Shown piece by piece: positions 1 through 7,839 of a DNA stretch of 50,465 nucleotides (position 1 is its first letter; the number at the start of each line of letters is the position of its first letter). Location of the stretch: NCBI GenBank assembly GCA_934157235.1, contig CAKPHH010000007.1:1-50465 (forward strand). The letters run 5' to 3'. A program made the position numbers and the translations under genes. Under the pieces are notes generated by a model, which was not told the DNA's origin, did no database searches, and saw only the letters and a program-made list of their open reading frames with translations. This DNA comes from an uncultured Bacilli bacterium. Lineage in GTDB: Bacteria; Bacillota_I; Bacilli_A; RF39; UBA660.

Positions 1-106
1 AAAATTTATTTTTATTTTTGTTTGTTCATTTTCCTAGCTACTCAAAATTGACGTTTTGCTTAGTTTTCAAAGATCATTTTTGCTGCTATTTCCGAGCTGC
101 ATTGTT
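1..106 (-). other. Probable rRNA operon leader running off the window
   Basis: This stretch lies downstream of a strong leftward promoter and contains no open reading frame. On the minus strand it carries ATGATCTTTGAAAACT (62-77), which resembles the boxA-type leader element found before 16S rRNA genes in Bacillota. The 16S gene would lie just outside the window, and assemblies often break at rRNA operons. No rRNA sequence is visible, so this is inference from promoter strength, boxA-like sequence and position. Confidence 0.5.
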
Positions 107-135
107 AATATATCAAATATAAATTTGAAAGTCAA
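107..135 (-). promoter_or_regulatory. Strong promoter, probably rRNA P
   Basis: On the minus strand -35 TTGACT (130-135) is followed by a 17-base spacer and -10 TATATT (107-112). It points out of the left edge into the boxA-like leader. Confidence 0.65.
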
Positions 136-181
136 TAAAAAAAACTAATTTTTTTAACTTTTTTCACAAAAAAGCATTTTT

Positions 182-724
182 TTAGTTTTTTTGATACTGT
201 TTTCTATATTTTTCGTAGTAATATTCAATTATTCCTGGTTCAAAGGCCAATTCTTTTTTTCTGGCCTTATTGATTAGGTTTGTTAGTTCTTCCTTTAATA
301 TATAGTCAATTTCTTCTGGGTAATTCATTAAACTCTTGTGGTACTTATATTCACCCCTATCCAAAACTTTAAAACTGCCATCTGGGAAAACTCGTAAATC
401 CAAATCATAATCAATATATTTGATTGTTCCATCCTCAATTAAAAATGGTGATGCCATATTACAATAGTAATATATGCCGTTCTTCTTATATTGACCAATG
501 ATATTGTACCAATTATTTTTGAAGAAATATAAGATTGCTGGTTCTTTTGTTCTCCAGGTCCTACCATCAGATTCTGTAACTCTAGTCCTTTCGTTACCAA
601 AAATCAAATAATCATCATGAATTTCTAACAGGACCGCTTCATCTGATACCTTGTATATTTTTCCATTATGTTTATACCCATGAATTTCATACTTTTTGCC
701 GATTTCTAATTTTTCATTTTCCAT
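182..724 (-). CDS. DUF402 protein, Ntdp-like nucleoside phosphatase
   Basis: A 180-residue protein of the DUF402 (YgaC/Ntdp) family, whose characterised members hydrolyse nucleoside tri- and diphosphates in the cytoplasm. The family fold is suggested by the small beta-rich N-terminal part, the central YFFKNNWYNI segment, and the acidic YIDYDLDLRVFPDGSFKVLD region, where the family carries its metal-binding aspartates. Length is normal for the family (about 175-180). The ATG at 724 was chosen because GAGGT sits five bases upstream; an in-frame extension to 778 would add 18 Lys/Asn-rich residues and overlap the gene's own promoter. It is transcribed alone from the promoter at 746-774. Confidence 0.8.
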   Translation of the reverse strand: MENEKLEIGKKYEIHGYKHNGKIYKVSDEAVLLEIHDDYLIFGNERTRVTESDGRTWRTKEPAILYFFKNNWYNIIGQYKKNGIYYYCNMASPFLIEDGTIKYIDYDLDLRVFPDGSFKVLDRGEYKYHKSLMNYPEEIDYILKEELTNLINKARKKELAFEPGIIEYYYEKYRKQYQKN

Positions 725-745
725 TTTATACCTCGTTCTGTTTTT

Positions 746-774
746 ATTATAGTCTTTTTTAGATATATTTTCAA
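746..774 (-). promoter_or_regulatory. Promoter of the DUF402 gene
   Basis: On the minus strand -35 TTGAAA (769-774), a 17-base spacer and -10 TATAAT (746-751) lie 22 bases before the chosen start codon. Confidence 0.65.
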
Positions 775-778
775 ACAA

Positions 779-798
779 AAAAAGCCCAACGGCTTTTT
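779..798 (-). terminator. Rho-independent terminator
   Basis: A stem of AAAAAGCC and GGCTTTTT with a four-base loop is followed on the minus strand by a T-rich run. It overlaps the stop codon of the small gene at 797 and separates the long leftward operon from the DUF402 gene. Confidence 0.7.
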
Positions 799-964
799 AT
801 TTTGTTTTGTTAAAGTATGATACAATCCAGCATCCAAATATGAACAGTGCAAATAAGGCTATTGTTCCAAATAATGGATCATTAAAATTTTTGTTAAAAA
901 ACGAGTTTAGTTTTTCATTCCATTCTTCTATAAAACTAAGAGTTTGAATTAAACTTTTAAACAC
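797..964 (-). CDS. Small single-pass membrane protein (55 aa)
   Basis: A 55-residue reading frame starting with GTG at 964, preceded by GGAG six bases upstream. The first half is soluble and charged (FIEEWNEKLNSFFNKNF) and the second half is a hydrophobic helix (residues 33-52) ending in NKTK. It sits 14 bases after the DUF308 gene and ends in a terminator, so it is probably the last gene of the operon that begins with the YerB-like gene. The family is not recognised. The evidence for a real gene is the ribosome-binding site, the membrane helix and the terminator; the non-ATG start and short length lower certainty. Confidence 0.6.
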   Translation of the reverse strand: MFKSLIQTLSFIEEWNEKLNSFFNKNFNDPLFGTIALFALFIFGCWIVSYFNKTK

Positions 965-978
965 ATCTTACTCCAAAA

Positions 979-1659
979 TTACTTCTTTTTATTTTTTTTC
1001 TTTTTCTTTTTTGATTTATCTTCATCGCTTGGTGTCTCTTCGTTTTCAACATTCGCTTCAACATTTTCTTCATTTACTACTTCTGCATCATTGATTGTGC
1101 CATCAATTGCTTGATGGATTGCTGAGACATTTTTTTTGATGGTAATGGTTGATATTATATCTAATATTGAATATGCAACGATTACACCACCTATTATTTG
1201 CATTATTATTACAGCACCTTTGAATGGGTTGCAAATTAGTACAACACCGCAAATAGCGCTTACAATTGAGAAGATTAGTGTAGTCTTCCATTGACCATTC
1301 AAATTATCTTTTAATTCGATGGCATATTGTAATTTCGTAGCGCTGCTTATTACTATTCCTATGCCAATTATAATTGGAATTATACTAGCAATGGCTTCTG
1401 GATTATATATAACAATTACTCCCAAAATTATAGTTACAGTTCCATACACTATATCCAAATCTTCCCTAGCAATATTATTTATATTCTTAATGAACTTAAT
1501 TATTGCTATTGCTCCTAGTGCAATTAATAACGTACCTATTATATAGGATATAGTTATTATGGTAATTTCTGATTGTAGTATTAACAAAATACCAATTATT
1601 AATAGTGTGATTGAAGATATCAATGATGATCTAAAAAATTTTTTCATTAGTGTTTCCAT
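979..1659 (-). CDS. DUF308 (HdeD-type) membrane protein
   Basis: A 226-residue integral membrane protein with about six hydrophobic helices in two similar halves (roughly residues 10-110 and 125-180). This is the pattern of the DUF308/HdeD family of unknown biochemical role. The C-terminus (190-226) is cytoplasmic-looking: acidic and Asn-rich, then a run of lysines. The ATG at 1659 is fixed by AGGAGG five bases upstream. That site overlaps the end of the preceding ABC exporter gene, which stops ten bases before this start, so the two are translationally close and probably functionally linked. What the charged tail does is unknown. Confidence 0.75.
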   Translation of the reverse strand: METLMKKFFRSSLISSITLLIIGILLILQSEITIITISYIIGTLLIALGAIAIIKFIKNINNIAREDLDIVYGTVTIILGVIVIYNPEAIASIIPIIIGIGIVISSATKLQYAIELKDNLNGQWKTTLIFSIVSAICGVVLICNPFKGAVIIMQIIGGVIVAYSILDIISTITIKKNVSAIHQAIDGTINDAEVVNEENVEANVENEETPSDEDKSKKKKKKNKKK

Positions 1660-1668
1660 TTTTTCCTC

Positions 1669-3972
1669 CTACTCTGTCCTAAGTGCTTCTACAGGATCTT
1701 TCTTTGCAGCCATACTAGCTGGTATTAATCCACCTATGATTGTCAGTAGCACACTTATCGCTATAAGTATTATAGCATGAATTGGACTCAATTTTGCAAC
1801 ATTTGGTAATTCTGAAGCATTTTCTATAATTATGTTAGTTGGAATGACTAATAATCTGGCAATTATGATACCTAATAAACCAGAAAATATACCAATTATA
1901 AATGTTTCGGCATTGAAGACTCTTTTAATGTCTTTCTTTCTGGCACCCAAGGCTCTTAAAATACCGATTTCTTTTGTTCTTTCTAATACGGATATGTATG
2001 TTATTATACCTATCATTATTGATGATACTACCAGTGAAATCGATGAGAAAGCTATTAATACTATAGTAATAGCATCCATTATATTGCCCGATAGCGAAGA
2101 AATCATGGCAGCCATATCAGTGTATTTTATTTGGGACTCTTCATCCTTTGAATTGTTATAGTTGTCCAAATAAGAAGTGATATTGTCTTTTGCATTGAAA
2201 TCTTTGGGATAAATATAAATAGCGACAGGAATATTTTCAGCACCTAGATAGCCAAGAATTGTTTCCTTGGTAGCATTTTGCTCATCAAATGGTTTTTGGG
2301 TTAAAATGTTGTAATTTTTTTCTTGCTGAGCTTTCACAATTGCTGAATCTTTATTTTTGGAGATTACAAGATCAACAAGGGCATCTGTGTAAGCAATTCC
2401 AGTTCCTTGAGTCAGCATTTTTTTGCTTTCTTTTCCTCTAATTATTGCTTGAACTTTTATTGTAATGCTATTTTCATTATTATAAAGGGATTCATAATCG
2501 GTATTTGGAATAAAAAATTCACCATTTTGAATGTAGTAATTATCATTTAAGATGATTTTTATTTCTTGGTTTAATATGTCAGTGAAAGAAACTTCTTTGC
2601 CATTTAGACCTAACTGTTCTAGAGTATTTTCATAGATTTGGTTTCGACTGTCCACTTGTAATATTAGACCTGGTTTACTTTCATCAATCTTACCGGCTAT
2701 GATGTCAAAATTTTCCTCTATTACACTTTTCTCATTCTTATTTACTTTGCTAGGTAATAATGTCCAAGTTGAGACTCCCATCATTGTATTGTTTATTAGT
2801 TGATAGCCTTTTTCTTTATTATAAGTAATCATATTTAAGGCCGTACCTTTTTGGTAAGAAATTCCTGCTATATCATCTTTGTTCAAACCTTCTAAATATT
2901 TCATATAATCTTCCGTAATGCTATTTGTGTGTGTCATTGTCTCCATGGTGTTATCTAAAACGTATACTTGTTTCTTTTTGGTATATGTTTCTCTTTCTTT
3001 ATATTCTGTTTGAAGATTGGCAATCATTTCACTATCTAGTTTCATAGTTTGTTTTGATATTATTATAGGAGCCTCTGAAAGTGATTCTTTTTCAAATTTG
3101 TCTATTTCAATTTTAAAGCCGTTGGATAAAGAAAGAATTAAAGCGATTCCTATTATACCAATTGAGGATGCAAAAGCAGTAATGGCTGTACGTCCTTTTT
3201 TTGTTTTTATGTTGTTAAATGATAGCCTCAAGGCAGTGAAAAAACTCATTGCTGTTTTTCTAATATTAAAGTTGTTTTTACTTTTTTCATTTTCTGTAAC
3301 TGGATTACTATCACTTAGAAGTTTGCCATCTTTTAGTTCAACTACTCTGGTTGAGTATTCTTCAGCTATTTGACGATTATGGGTTACCATGATGACAAGC
3401 TTATCTTTGGATATTTCTTTAATCAATTCCATTATTTGTTTACTTGTTTTGGAATCTAGAGCTCCAGTAGGTTCATCGGCTAGGATAATATCTGGATTTG
3501 TTGCTAGGGCTCTGGCAATGGCAACTCTTTGCATTTGGCCACCTGATAATTGATTAGGTTTTTTATTGGCATGTTTTTCTAGACCGACCCTTTTTAAAGC
3601 CTCATAAGCTTTTATTTTCTTTTCTTTTGTCCCAACACCACTTAAAGTCATTCCCATCTCTATATTTTCCAAAACACTTATGTGACTGATAAGGTTATAA
3701 TTTTGAAAAACAAAACCAATACAGTTATTACGATATGAGTCCCATTCTTTTTCAGTAAAGTTTTTAGTCGATTTATTGTTGATTATTAAATCACCTTTAT
3801 CATAATGGTCTAGTCCGCCAATTATATTTAATAATGTTGTTTTTCCGGATCCTGAAGGTCCTAATATACTTACAAACTCTTTAGGTCTAAATTTAAGACT
3901 AAAATCATCCAAGGCTACTTGAGTAAAATCGCCAACAGTATAGCTTTTACTGATATTTTTTATTTCTAACAT
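1669..3972 (-). CDS. MacB-like ABC exporter, fused ATPase-FtsX permease
   Basis: A 767-residue protein joining an ABC ATPase to an FtsX/MacB-type permease. The ATPase half has Walker A GPSGSGKTT (38-46), signature LSGGQ (142-146), Walker B IILADE (162-167) and an H-loop VTHN. After a linker, the permease half has one helix near residues 258-282, a large extracytoplasmic domain, and three helices at the C-terminus with the family's ERTKEIGILRALGARKKDI coupling segment. Family members export or remodel envelope lipids, peptides or lipoproteins rather than import solutes. AAGGAG precedes the start. It lies between gpsA and the DUF308 gene in one leftward operon. The substrate cannot be read from sequence. 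Confidence 0.88.
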   Translation of the reverse strand: MLEIKNISKSYTVGDFTQVALDDFSLKFRPKEFVSILGPSGSGKTTLLNIIGGLDHYDKGDLIINNKSTKNFTEKEWDSYRNNCIGFVFQNYNLISHISVLENIEMGMTLSGVGTKEKKIKAYEALKRVGLEKHANKKPNQLSGGQMQRVAIARALATNPDIILADEPTGALDSKTSKQIMELIKEISKDKLVIMVTHNRQIAEEYSTRVVELKDGKLLSDSNPVTENEKSKNNFNIRKTAMSFFTALRLSFNNIKTKKGRTAITAFASSIGIIGIALILSLSNGFKIEIDKFEKESLSEAPIIISKQTMKLDSEMIANLQTEYKERETYTKKKQVYVLDNTMETMTHTNSITEDYMKYLEGLNKDDIAGISYQKGTALNMITYNKEKGYQLINNTMMGVSTWTLLPSKVNKNEKSVIEENFDIIAGKIDESKPGLILQVDSRNQIYENTLEQLGLNGKEVSFTDILNQEIKIILNDNYYIQNGEFFIPNTDYESLYNNENSITIKVQAIIRGKESKKMLTQGTGIAYTDALVDLVISKNKDSAIVKAQQEKNYNILTQKPFDEQNATKETILGYLGAENIPVAIYIYPKDFNAKDNITSYLDNYNNSKDEESQIKYTDMAAMISSLSGNIMDAITIVLIAFSSISLVVSSIMIGIITYISVLERTKEIGILRALGARKKDIKRVFNAETFIIGIFSGLLGIIIARLLVIPTNIIIENASELPNVAKLSPIHAIILIAISVLLTIIGGLIPASMAAKKDPVEALRTE

Positions 3973-4011
3973 ATTTACTCCTTTTTATTTTTAACAACTT
4001 ATGCTAATTAT

Positions 4012-4986
4012 TTAGTTTTTTTCCACAAGAAATGTTAATAGCTTTTCTGGTTCCTCGCCCTCAACGGCTATATCATATATTAAATCTATTATTGGAATAG
4101 ATACTTTTTTATCTTTCAACAATTTATAAATCGACTCTAGGGTATAAAATCCTTCAACGGTAGTGTTTTTTAAATAGTTTTCAAGTTCCGCTTTAGACTT
4201 TTTTTCTCCGATTAGTTTTCCGAAAGTATAATTTCTACTTTTAATAGAAGTACAAGTAAGTAGTAGATCCCCAAAACCCGCGAATGATAGCACTGTTTTT
4301 TTGTCACCATCAAAAGCATCAATTATTTCTTTCATATCGTGAATAGCTTCTGTCAAAAGCATGGCTGTTGATGAGTCGTTAGCACCTAATCCGGCTAACA
4401 TTCCAGATGATAGCGCTATGACGTTCTTTATAGCCCCACAGGTTTCAACTCCAATAATGTCATGAGTAGCACGTAATTTTATATATTTATTTTGAAGAGC
4501 TTTGATAGCTAGAGCTATTGTCTCATCGTTTTTACTTGCTACAGAAAGACCCGCTGGCATTTTAGTTATTAAGTCAACTGCAAAGGTTGGTCCTGAAATT
4601 GCTGCTATGTTTTTTGTGTCCAAGTGCTTTTCAAGTATTTCATTTATAAATAGTCCTGTTCCTTGTTCAATACCTTTTGTCGCTATCAATATATGATTAT
4701 CCTTTATATAAGGTTTCATTTCTGTTGCTAGCGAGTCTATAAAAGCTGCAGGAATAGCTATTATTAATAAATCTTTATTTTTAATACATTTCTCAACACT
4801 TGTAGTTATTTTTATTTTATCTGACAAAGTGAAATTAGGAAGTAATTTTTCATTCTTTCTGTTTTTTTCTAATAGTTCCTTTTCTGTTTCGAATTTTGTC
4901 CACATTTCTATATTATGATTGTTTGCTGTTAGAATGCTGCTTAGAGCCATACCATAAGCTCCGCAGCCAAATAAACCTATTTTCAT
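4012..4986 (-). CDS. gpsA: Glycerol-3-phosphate dehydrogenase [NAD(P)+]
   Basis: A 324-residue GpsA, which reduces dihydroxyacetone phosphate to sn-glycerol 3-phosphate for phospholipid synthesis. The N-terminal Rossmann fold shows GCGAYG (7-12). Family segments ATKGIEQGTGLF, ISGPTFA, GVETCGAIKNVIAL (carrying the catalytic lysine) and GFGDLLLTCTS follow in order, and length is typical. AGGAGG lies before the ATG at 4986. The gene starts ten bases after the YerB-like gene ends and belongs to the same leftward operon. Confidence 0.95.
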   Translation of the reverse strand: MKIGLFGCGAYGMALSSILTANNHNIEMWTKFETEKELLEKNRKNEKLLPNFTLSDKIKITTSVEKCIKNKDLLIIAIPAAFIDSLATEMKPYIKDNHILIATKGIEQGTGLFINEILEKHLDTKNIAAISGPTFAVDLITKMPAGLSVASKNDETIALAIKALQNKYIKLRATHDIIGVETCGAIKNVIALSSGMLAGLGANDSSTAMLLTEAIHDMKEIIDAFDGDKKTVLSFAGFGDLLLTCTSIKSRNYTFGKLIGEKKSKAELENYLKNTTVEGFYTLESIYKLLKDKKVSIPIIDLIYDIAVEGEEPEKLLTFLVEKN

Positions 4987-4995
4987 GTTTTCCTC

Positions 4996-6117
4996 CTATT
5001 GTAAAGTTATTTGTTTTCCGGTTGGTACAATTTGGACAAATGTATTACCATCGTTTACTGTAATTTCTTTGCCATCATTGTATGCATATTTTGTTTTACC
5101 ATTTCTTGAGTCTTTTGTCCAGTTAATTGGCAGTGCATAGCCATTAGTTATGTAATAGCCAGTTCCTGTTCCAGTTGTAGATAAATCTTGTCTGCCATAA
5201 CTGTCAAGTTGGTAATTTGAAACGTATGCTACTATGATATTTTTATAATGTAGTTGTTCGCCTGTGTCGGCATCTTTATGTGGTTTTCCATTCATGTAAC
5301 GAAGGTAGTACTTATTGGTAGCATCATAGGTATAACTTCTATATTGATAGTATGAATATGGAATTTCAACTGAATTAGCAGTTAATAAGTTTGGGTTAGT
5401 AACTGGAACAGTCTCTTTTTTACCAGTTTCAGGATTTTCTACTTTATCATAGCGGATTGGCGTGTTCAACTCGATTTCATCTGGAGTATAGTTAAGTAGT
5501 TTCCAGTTCTCTGAGGTTGTTTGATAGTTTTTCTGTGCTGCATATTCGTAAATTTTTGAGATTGAGGTAAAGACATTGTGTGGGGCATATAAATGGGTGG
5601 CTCTCCAAAATGGATAGGAGTCATATAAACCATTTATATTATTGACACCTAAAGCGCTTATATCATTTTGGGCAAAAGTACTCCAACCAAAATGAACATA
5701 AATACAATCACTTTCTAAAGCATAATCTAGAAAATAGTGTCTTGAACTTCTAACTGGCCCAATTTGTTGAATATCTTTATCCTTATATATAGCCATGATT
5801 CTAGTTAAACCACCTTCGACAATTATCTCATAATTCAAGTAGGAGTCTTGTAGACCAGAATGAGAGGTATTTCCTACATTATTATCAATCATGATAGCTA
5901 TTGGCCTTTTGTTACTATCCTCATCGAAGACTGTAAGTTTTTTTATGATTACTTCCTCTTCTATTCTTGATGGTTTTTCATTATCCGCCTTTTTTTTAGG
6001 TTCCTGTTTTATAAAAAGGAAATAGTAAGTACATGCGGCAAGTACTACAAGTACACAAAAAAGAATTATCGATATAATAGCCATTTTATTTTTTTTCTTA
6101 GTTTTTTTCACTTCCAC
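4996..6117 (-). CDS. YerB-like DUF3048 exported protein
   Basis: A 373-residue membrane-anchored protein: a lysine-rich N-terminus, a single hydrophobic helix at about residues 12-36, then an extracytoplasmic domain matching the DUF3048 family (Bacillus YerB). The RPIAIMIDNN, GGLTRIMAIY, GPVRSSRHYFLDYA and FWRATHLYAPHN segments are characteristic. Its role is not established; YerB is linked to the cell envelope. Start is GTG at 6117 with AGGTGAT upstream. It is the first gene of the leftward operon ending near 797 and is divergent from the gene at 6244. Confidence 0.85.
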   Translation of the reverse strand: MEVKKTKKKNKMAIISIILFCVLVVLAACTYYFLFIKQEPKKKADNEKPSRIEEEVIIKKLTVFDEDSNKRPIAIMIDNNVGNTSHSGLQDSYLNYEIIVEGGLTRIMAIYKDKDIQQIGPVRSSRHYFLDYALESDCIYVHFGWSTFAQNDISALGVNNINGLYDSYPFWRATHLYAPHNVFTSISKIYEYAAQKNYQTTSENWKLLNYTPDEIELNTPIRYDKVENPETGKKETVPVTNPNLLTANSVEIPYSYYQYRSYTYDATNKYYLRYMNGKPHKDADTGEQLHYKNIIVAYVSNYQLDSYGRQDLSTTGTGTGYYITNGYALPINWTKDSRNGKTKYAYNDGKEITVNDGNTFVQIVPTGKQITLQ

Positions 6118-6195
6118 GATATCACCTATTCTTATTTTAGCATTTTTTATTTTAATTTAATAGTGTTAATATGTGTTAAGTTTAATGTTATATTT

Positions 6196-6224
6196 TTGAC
6201 TTTATAATTTATTTATCTTATACT
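6196..6224 (+). promoter_or_regulatory. Promoter of the 6244 gene
   Basis: -35 TTGACT (6196-6201), 17-base spacer and -10 TATACT (6219-6224), about 20 bases before the start codon. Confidence 0.65.
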
Positions 6225-6243
6225 TAAGATGAGGTGATACGTA

Positions 6244-7194
6244 ATGGCTAGAAATGTGAGAGTATATGAAGAAAATATTGAAAAAAACTCGCATCGTAGA
6301 AAAAGAGTCAAAAGATCAAAATCTAACAAAATTTCGCAACTTATAGCTGGTGGACTTGCTGCTATTACAATTTTTTCTGTTGGAGCAGCACTTGGTGGTA
6401 AGGGCGATGATAAAGCTACTATTAGTGAACCAATAAAAATAGAAGACGTTGTCCCAGAAAAGGATGTTGAGGTTACATTAGAACAGATTAATGCTTTGAA
6501 TGTCATTATAAATGATAATGGTTGTGATGATAATTTTATCGAAGGCGTTTGTTGGCGATTGAGTGAAAATGGTGTTAAATTCAAGTTTTCACGAAACAAT
6601 GAGGCGATAGATGTTGACGACAGTGTAGTTATCTCTTTAGATCAGGAGTATATAACTGATGACAAAGTTGTTAATGGAGTTTATAAAGAAGTATTAGCTC
6701 CATATGAAAATGGTGCAAGTAATGATTCTGACGCATTAGCTGTTGCTATGAGTAAATCTTCTGGAGATACAACTATTTTCTGTGGAAAGAAATATTATGG
6801 TGATTACTTAGATAGAATGCCAACATCTACTGAAAGCGCTATTGGAAAAGATAAAAATACAGCTCAAGTTACTTTATGTTTTGCGAAAGATTCTATTAGT
6901 CCTTATAGTGTTGGAGATAATATAACATCGGCACTAGGAAAATATGCCGTTTATAAAAGTGAAAACCTAGATGTGGATTTACTCTTTAGAGCAGGTGCTG
7001 AATGTAATTCGGCATGGGGTCTTGCTGAAAAGTTTGGATGCAGTGTTGAAGATGTCAGAAGTTATAACGATATAGAAAGTCCTGAGCTTAATCAAGCAGT
7101 ACTTAATCCGGCAATCAAAGGCATGAAAGCTTTTTCTGGACATGTAAAAGTTGTAGATGGTACTAAAACTGATAATATTACGTTTGGTAATTAA
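6244..7194 (+). CDS. Membrane-anchored exported protein, unknown
   Basis: A 316-residue protein of unrecognised family. A very basic N-terminus (RRKRVKRSKSNK, about residues 18-29) precedes one hydrophobic helix (about 34-51), so it is probably anchored with the rest outside. The exterior is acidic and contains a short cysteine-bearing NGCDDNFIEGVCWRL segment. A C-terminal stretch (about 250-280, GLAEKFGCSVEDVRSYNDI) looks like a degenerate LysM half-repeat. AGGTGA precedes the ATG by six bases. It is monocistronic, between divergent yerB-like and tRNA-Trp. A cell-envelope role is only a guess from the LysM-like part. Confidence 0.7.
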   Translation: MARNVRVYEENIEKNSHRRKRVKRSKSNKISQLIAGGLAAITIFSVGAALGGKGDDKATISEPIKIEDVVPEKDVEVTLEQINALNVIINDNGCDDNFIEGVCWRLSENGVKFKFSRNNEAIDVDDSVVISLDQEYITDDKVVNGVYKEVLAPYENGASNDSDALAVAMSKSSGDTTIFCGKKYYGDYLDRMPTSTESAIGKDKNTAQVTLCFAKDSISPYSVGDNITSALGKYAVYKSENLDVDLLFRAGAECNSAWGLAEKFGCSVEDVRSYNDIESPELNQAVLNPAIKGMKAFSGHVKVVDGTKTDNITFGN

Positions 7195-7202
7195 CATTTT
7201 TC

Positions 7203-7231
7203 TTGAAACAAGTAAAACTTTATGCTATAAT
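7203..7231 (+). promoter_or_regulatory. tRNA-Trp promoter
   Basis: -35 TTGAAA (7203-7208), 17-base spacer and perfect -10 TATAAT (7226-7231), 28 bases before the mature tRNA 5' end. Confidence 0.75.
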
Positions 7232-7259
7232 CAACTTGTTCAGTTGATTTGGCATATTT

Positions 7260-7333
7260 AGGGGATTAGTTAAATGGTATAATAATGGTCTCCAAAACCA
7301 CTGTTGGGAGTTCGATTCTCTCATCCCCTGCCA
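7260..7333 (+). tRNA. tRNA-Trp (CCA anticodon)
   Basis: Cloverleaf read directly. The acceptor stem AGGGGAT (7260-7266) pairs with ATCCCCT. The D-arm contains GTTAAATGGTATAAT. The anticodon loop CTCCAAA (7290-7296) has CCA at 7292-7294. The T-arm is GGGAG/TTCGATT/CTCTC, followed by discriminator G and encoded CCA (7331-7333). The outermost anticodon-stem pair is A-C. The last 45 bases are duplicated at 13008-13052, marking this gene as an integration site that stays intact. Confidence 0.95.
7289..7333 (+). repeat. attL-like direct repeat (tRNA-Trp 3' part)
   Basis: These 45 bases, from the anticodon arm to the CCA end, recur without mismatch at 13008-13052. The identity stops abruptly on both sides, as expected of an attachment-site duplication created by site-specific integration. 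Confidence 0.9.
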
Positions 7334-7344
7334 TTTAGAATTTT

Positions 7345-7370
7345 AAAGCAACAGTGATGTTGCTTTTTTT
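7345..7370 (+). terminator. Terminator after tRNA-Trp
   Basis: AGCAAC/GTTGCT stem with AGTGAT loop and a run of T. The same stem and loop recur as a terminator at 21463-21487. Confidence 0.8.
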
Positions 7371-7391
7371 GTTGATTTGACGTGGATGAGG

Positions 7392-7440
7392 TTTTGACTA
7401 GACCACTCATCAAGTAAGTGAGTCCCCTCTCTAGTCAAAA
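7392..7440. repeat. Inverted repeat before the SymE-like gene
   Basis: TTTTGACTAGA (7392-7402) and its exact complement TCTAGTCAAAA (7430-7440) enclose an inner ACTCA/TGAGT stem. It lies in the 5' region of the SymE-like gene and could fold in mRNA or serve as a recombination or operator site; the sequence does not say which. Confidence 0.6.
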
Positions 7441-7492
7441 AGATTTTCAATATTCTCCAATATAGAAAATAGCAGAAAAGCAGGTGATTCTC

Positions 7493-7660
7493 ATGAAAAT
7501 TAGAAAATTATCTGTTTGTGATGATACATCTAATAGACCATATATTTTATTGAAAGGTAAATGGTTACAAAAACTGGGATTTAATTTTCATAATTTTGTC
7601 GAAGTAAAAACTTATAAAGATAAGATAATTATTAGAAAAGCAAAAAACCTGAAGAAATAA
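7493..7660 (+). CDS. SymE-like type I toxin
   Basis: A 55-residue basic protein starting at an ATG with AGGTGA five bases upstream. The core PYILLKGKWLQKLGFNF...VEVKTYKDKIIIRK matches the SymE toxin family, whose AbrB-like fold contains an LKGKWL-x-xxGF pattern followed by a V-x-V strand and a hydrophobic strand. E. coli SymE is an SOS-linked toxin held down by an antisense RNA; no antisense promoter is evident here. It is the only gene in the short segment between tRNA-Trp and the larger inverted-repeat unit. The gene is too short for many callers. A plain AbrB-like regulator is the alternative. Confidence 0.7.
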   Translation: MKIRKLSVCDDTSNRPYILLKGKWLQKLGFNFHNFVEVKTYKDKIIIRKAKNLKK

Positions 7661-7680
7661 TTCTTCAAGTCTTTTTGTTT
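7648..7680. terminator. Bidirectional terminator after SymE-like gene
   Basis: TGAAGAA and TTCTTCA form a stem overlapping the stop codon. The plus strand has a T-run at 7672-7676 and the minus strand has a T-run from 7647 down. It could also end a leftward transcript from the tRNA-like segment at 7690-7752. Confidence 0.6.
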
Positions 7681-7726
7681 TTATATCCCACTTGTCTAAT
7701 CGAACACCTATCAGAGGTTCTGAATT

Positions 7727-7752
7727 TTATTATACCATTTAACTAATCTCCT
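7727..7752 (-). repeat. Inverted copy of tRNA-Trp 5' end
   Basis: On the minus strand these 26 bases match the first 26 bases of tRNA-Trp (7260-7285) with one mismatch, covering the acceptor 5' strand and D-arm. The sequence that follows leftward is not the rest of tRNA-Trp, although a GTTCGATTA T-loop-like stretch appears near 7695-7705. There is no matching 3' acceptor strand, so this is a tRNA-derived fragment or mimic and not a normal tRNA gene. Confidence 0.75.
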
Positions 7753-7798
7753 AGTTCTCGACTAAGCCCTATAAAATATACGAATAAATTATTTTTAT

Positions 7799-7813
7799 AT
7801 AATGGTCTCCAAA
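7799..7813 (+). repeat. Partial tRNA-Trp copy (possible internal att)
   Basis: ATAATGGTCTCCAAA is identical to tRNA-Trp positions 7282-7296 and ends just inside the 45-bp att repeat. It continues into a CTCCAAA/TTTGGAG hairpin (7807-7823). It may be a degenerate third attachment site separating two tandem insertions. Confidence 0.55.
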
Positions 7814-7839
7814 GGATTTGGAGTTTTCACTCATCATAC

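Noticed and set aside
979..3400. Plus-strand frames at 1319-1546, 1559-1780, 1832-2161 and 3017-3373
   Set aside because: They are antisense shadows of the ABC exporter and DUF308 genes, without ribosome-binding sites or recognisable domains.
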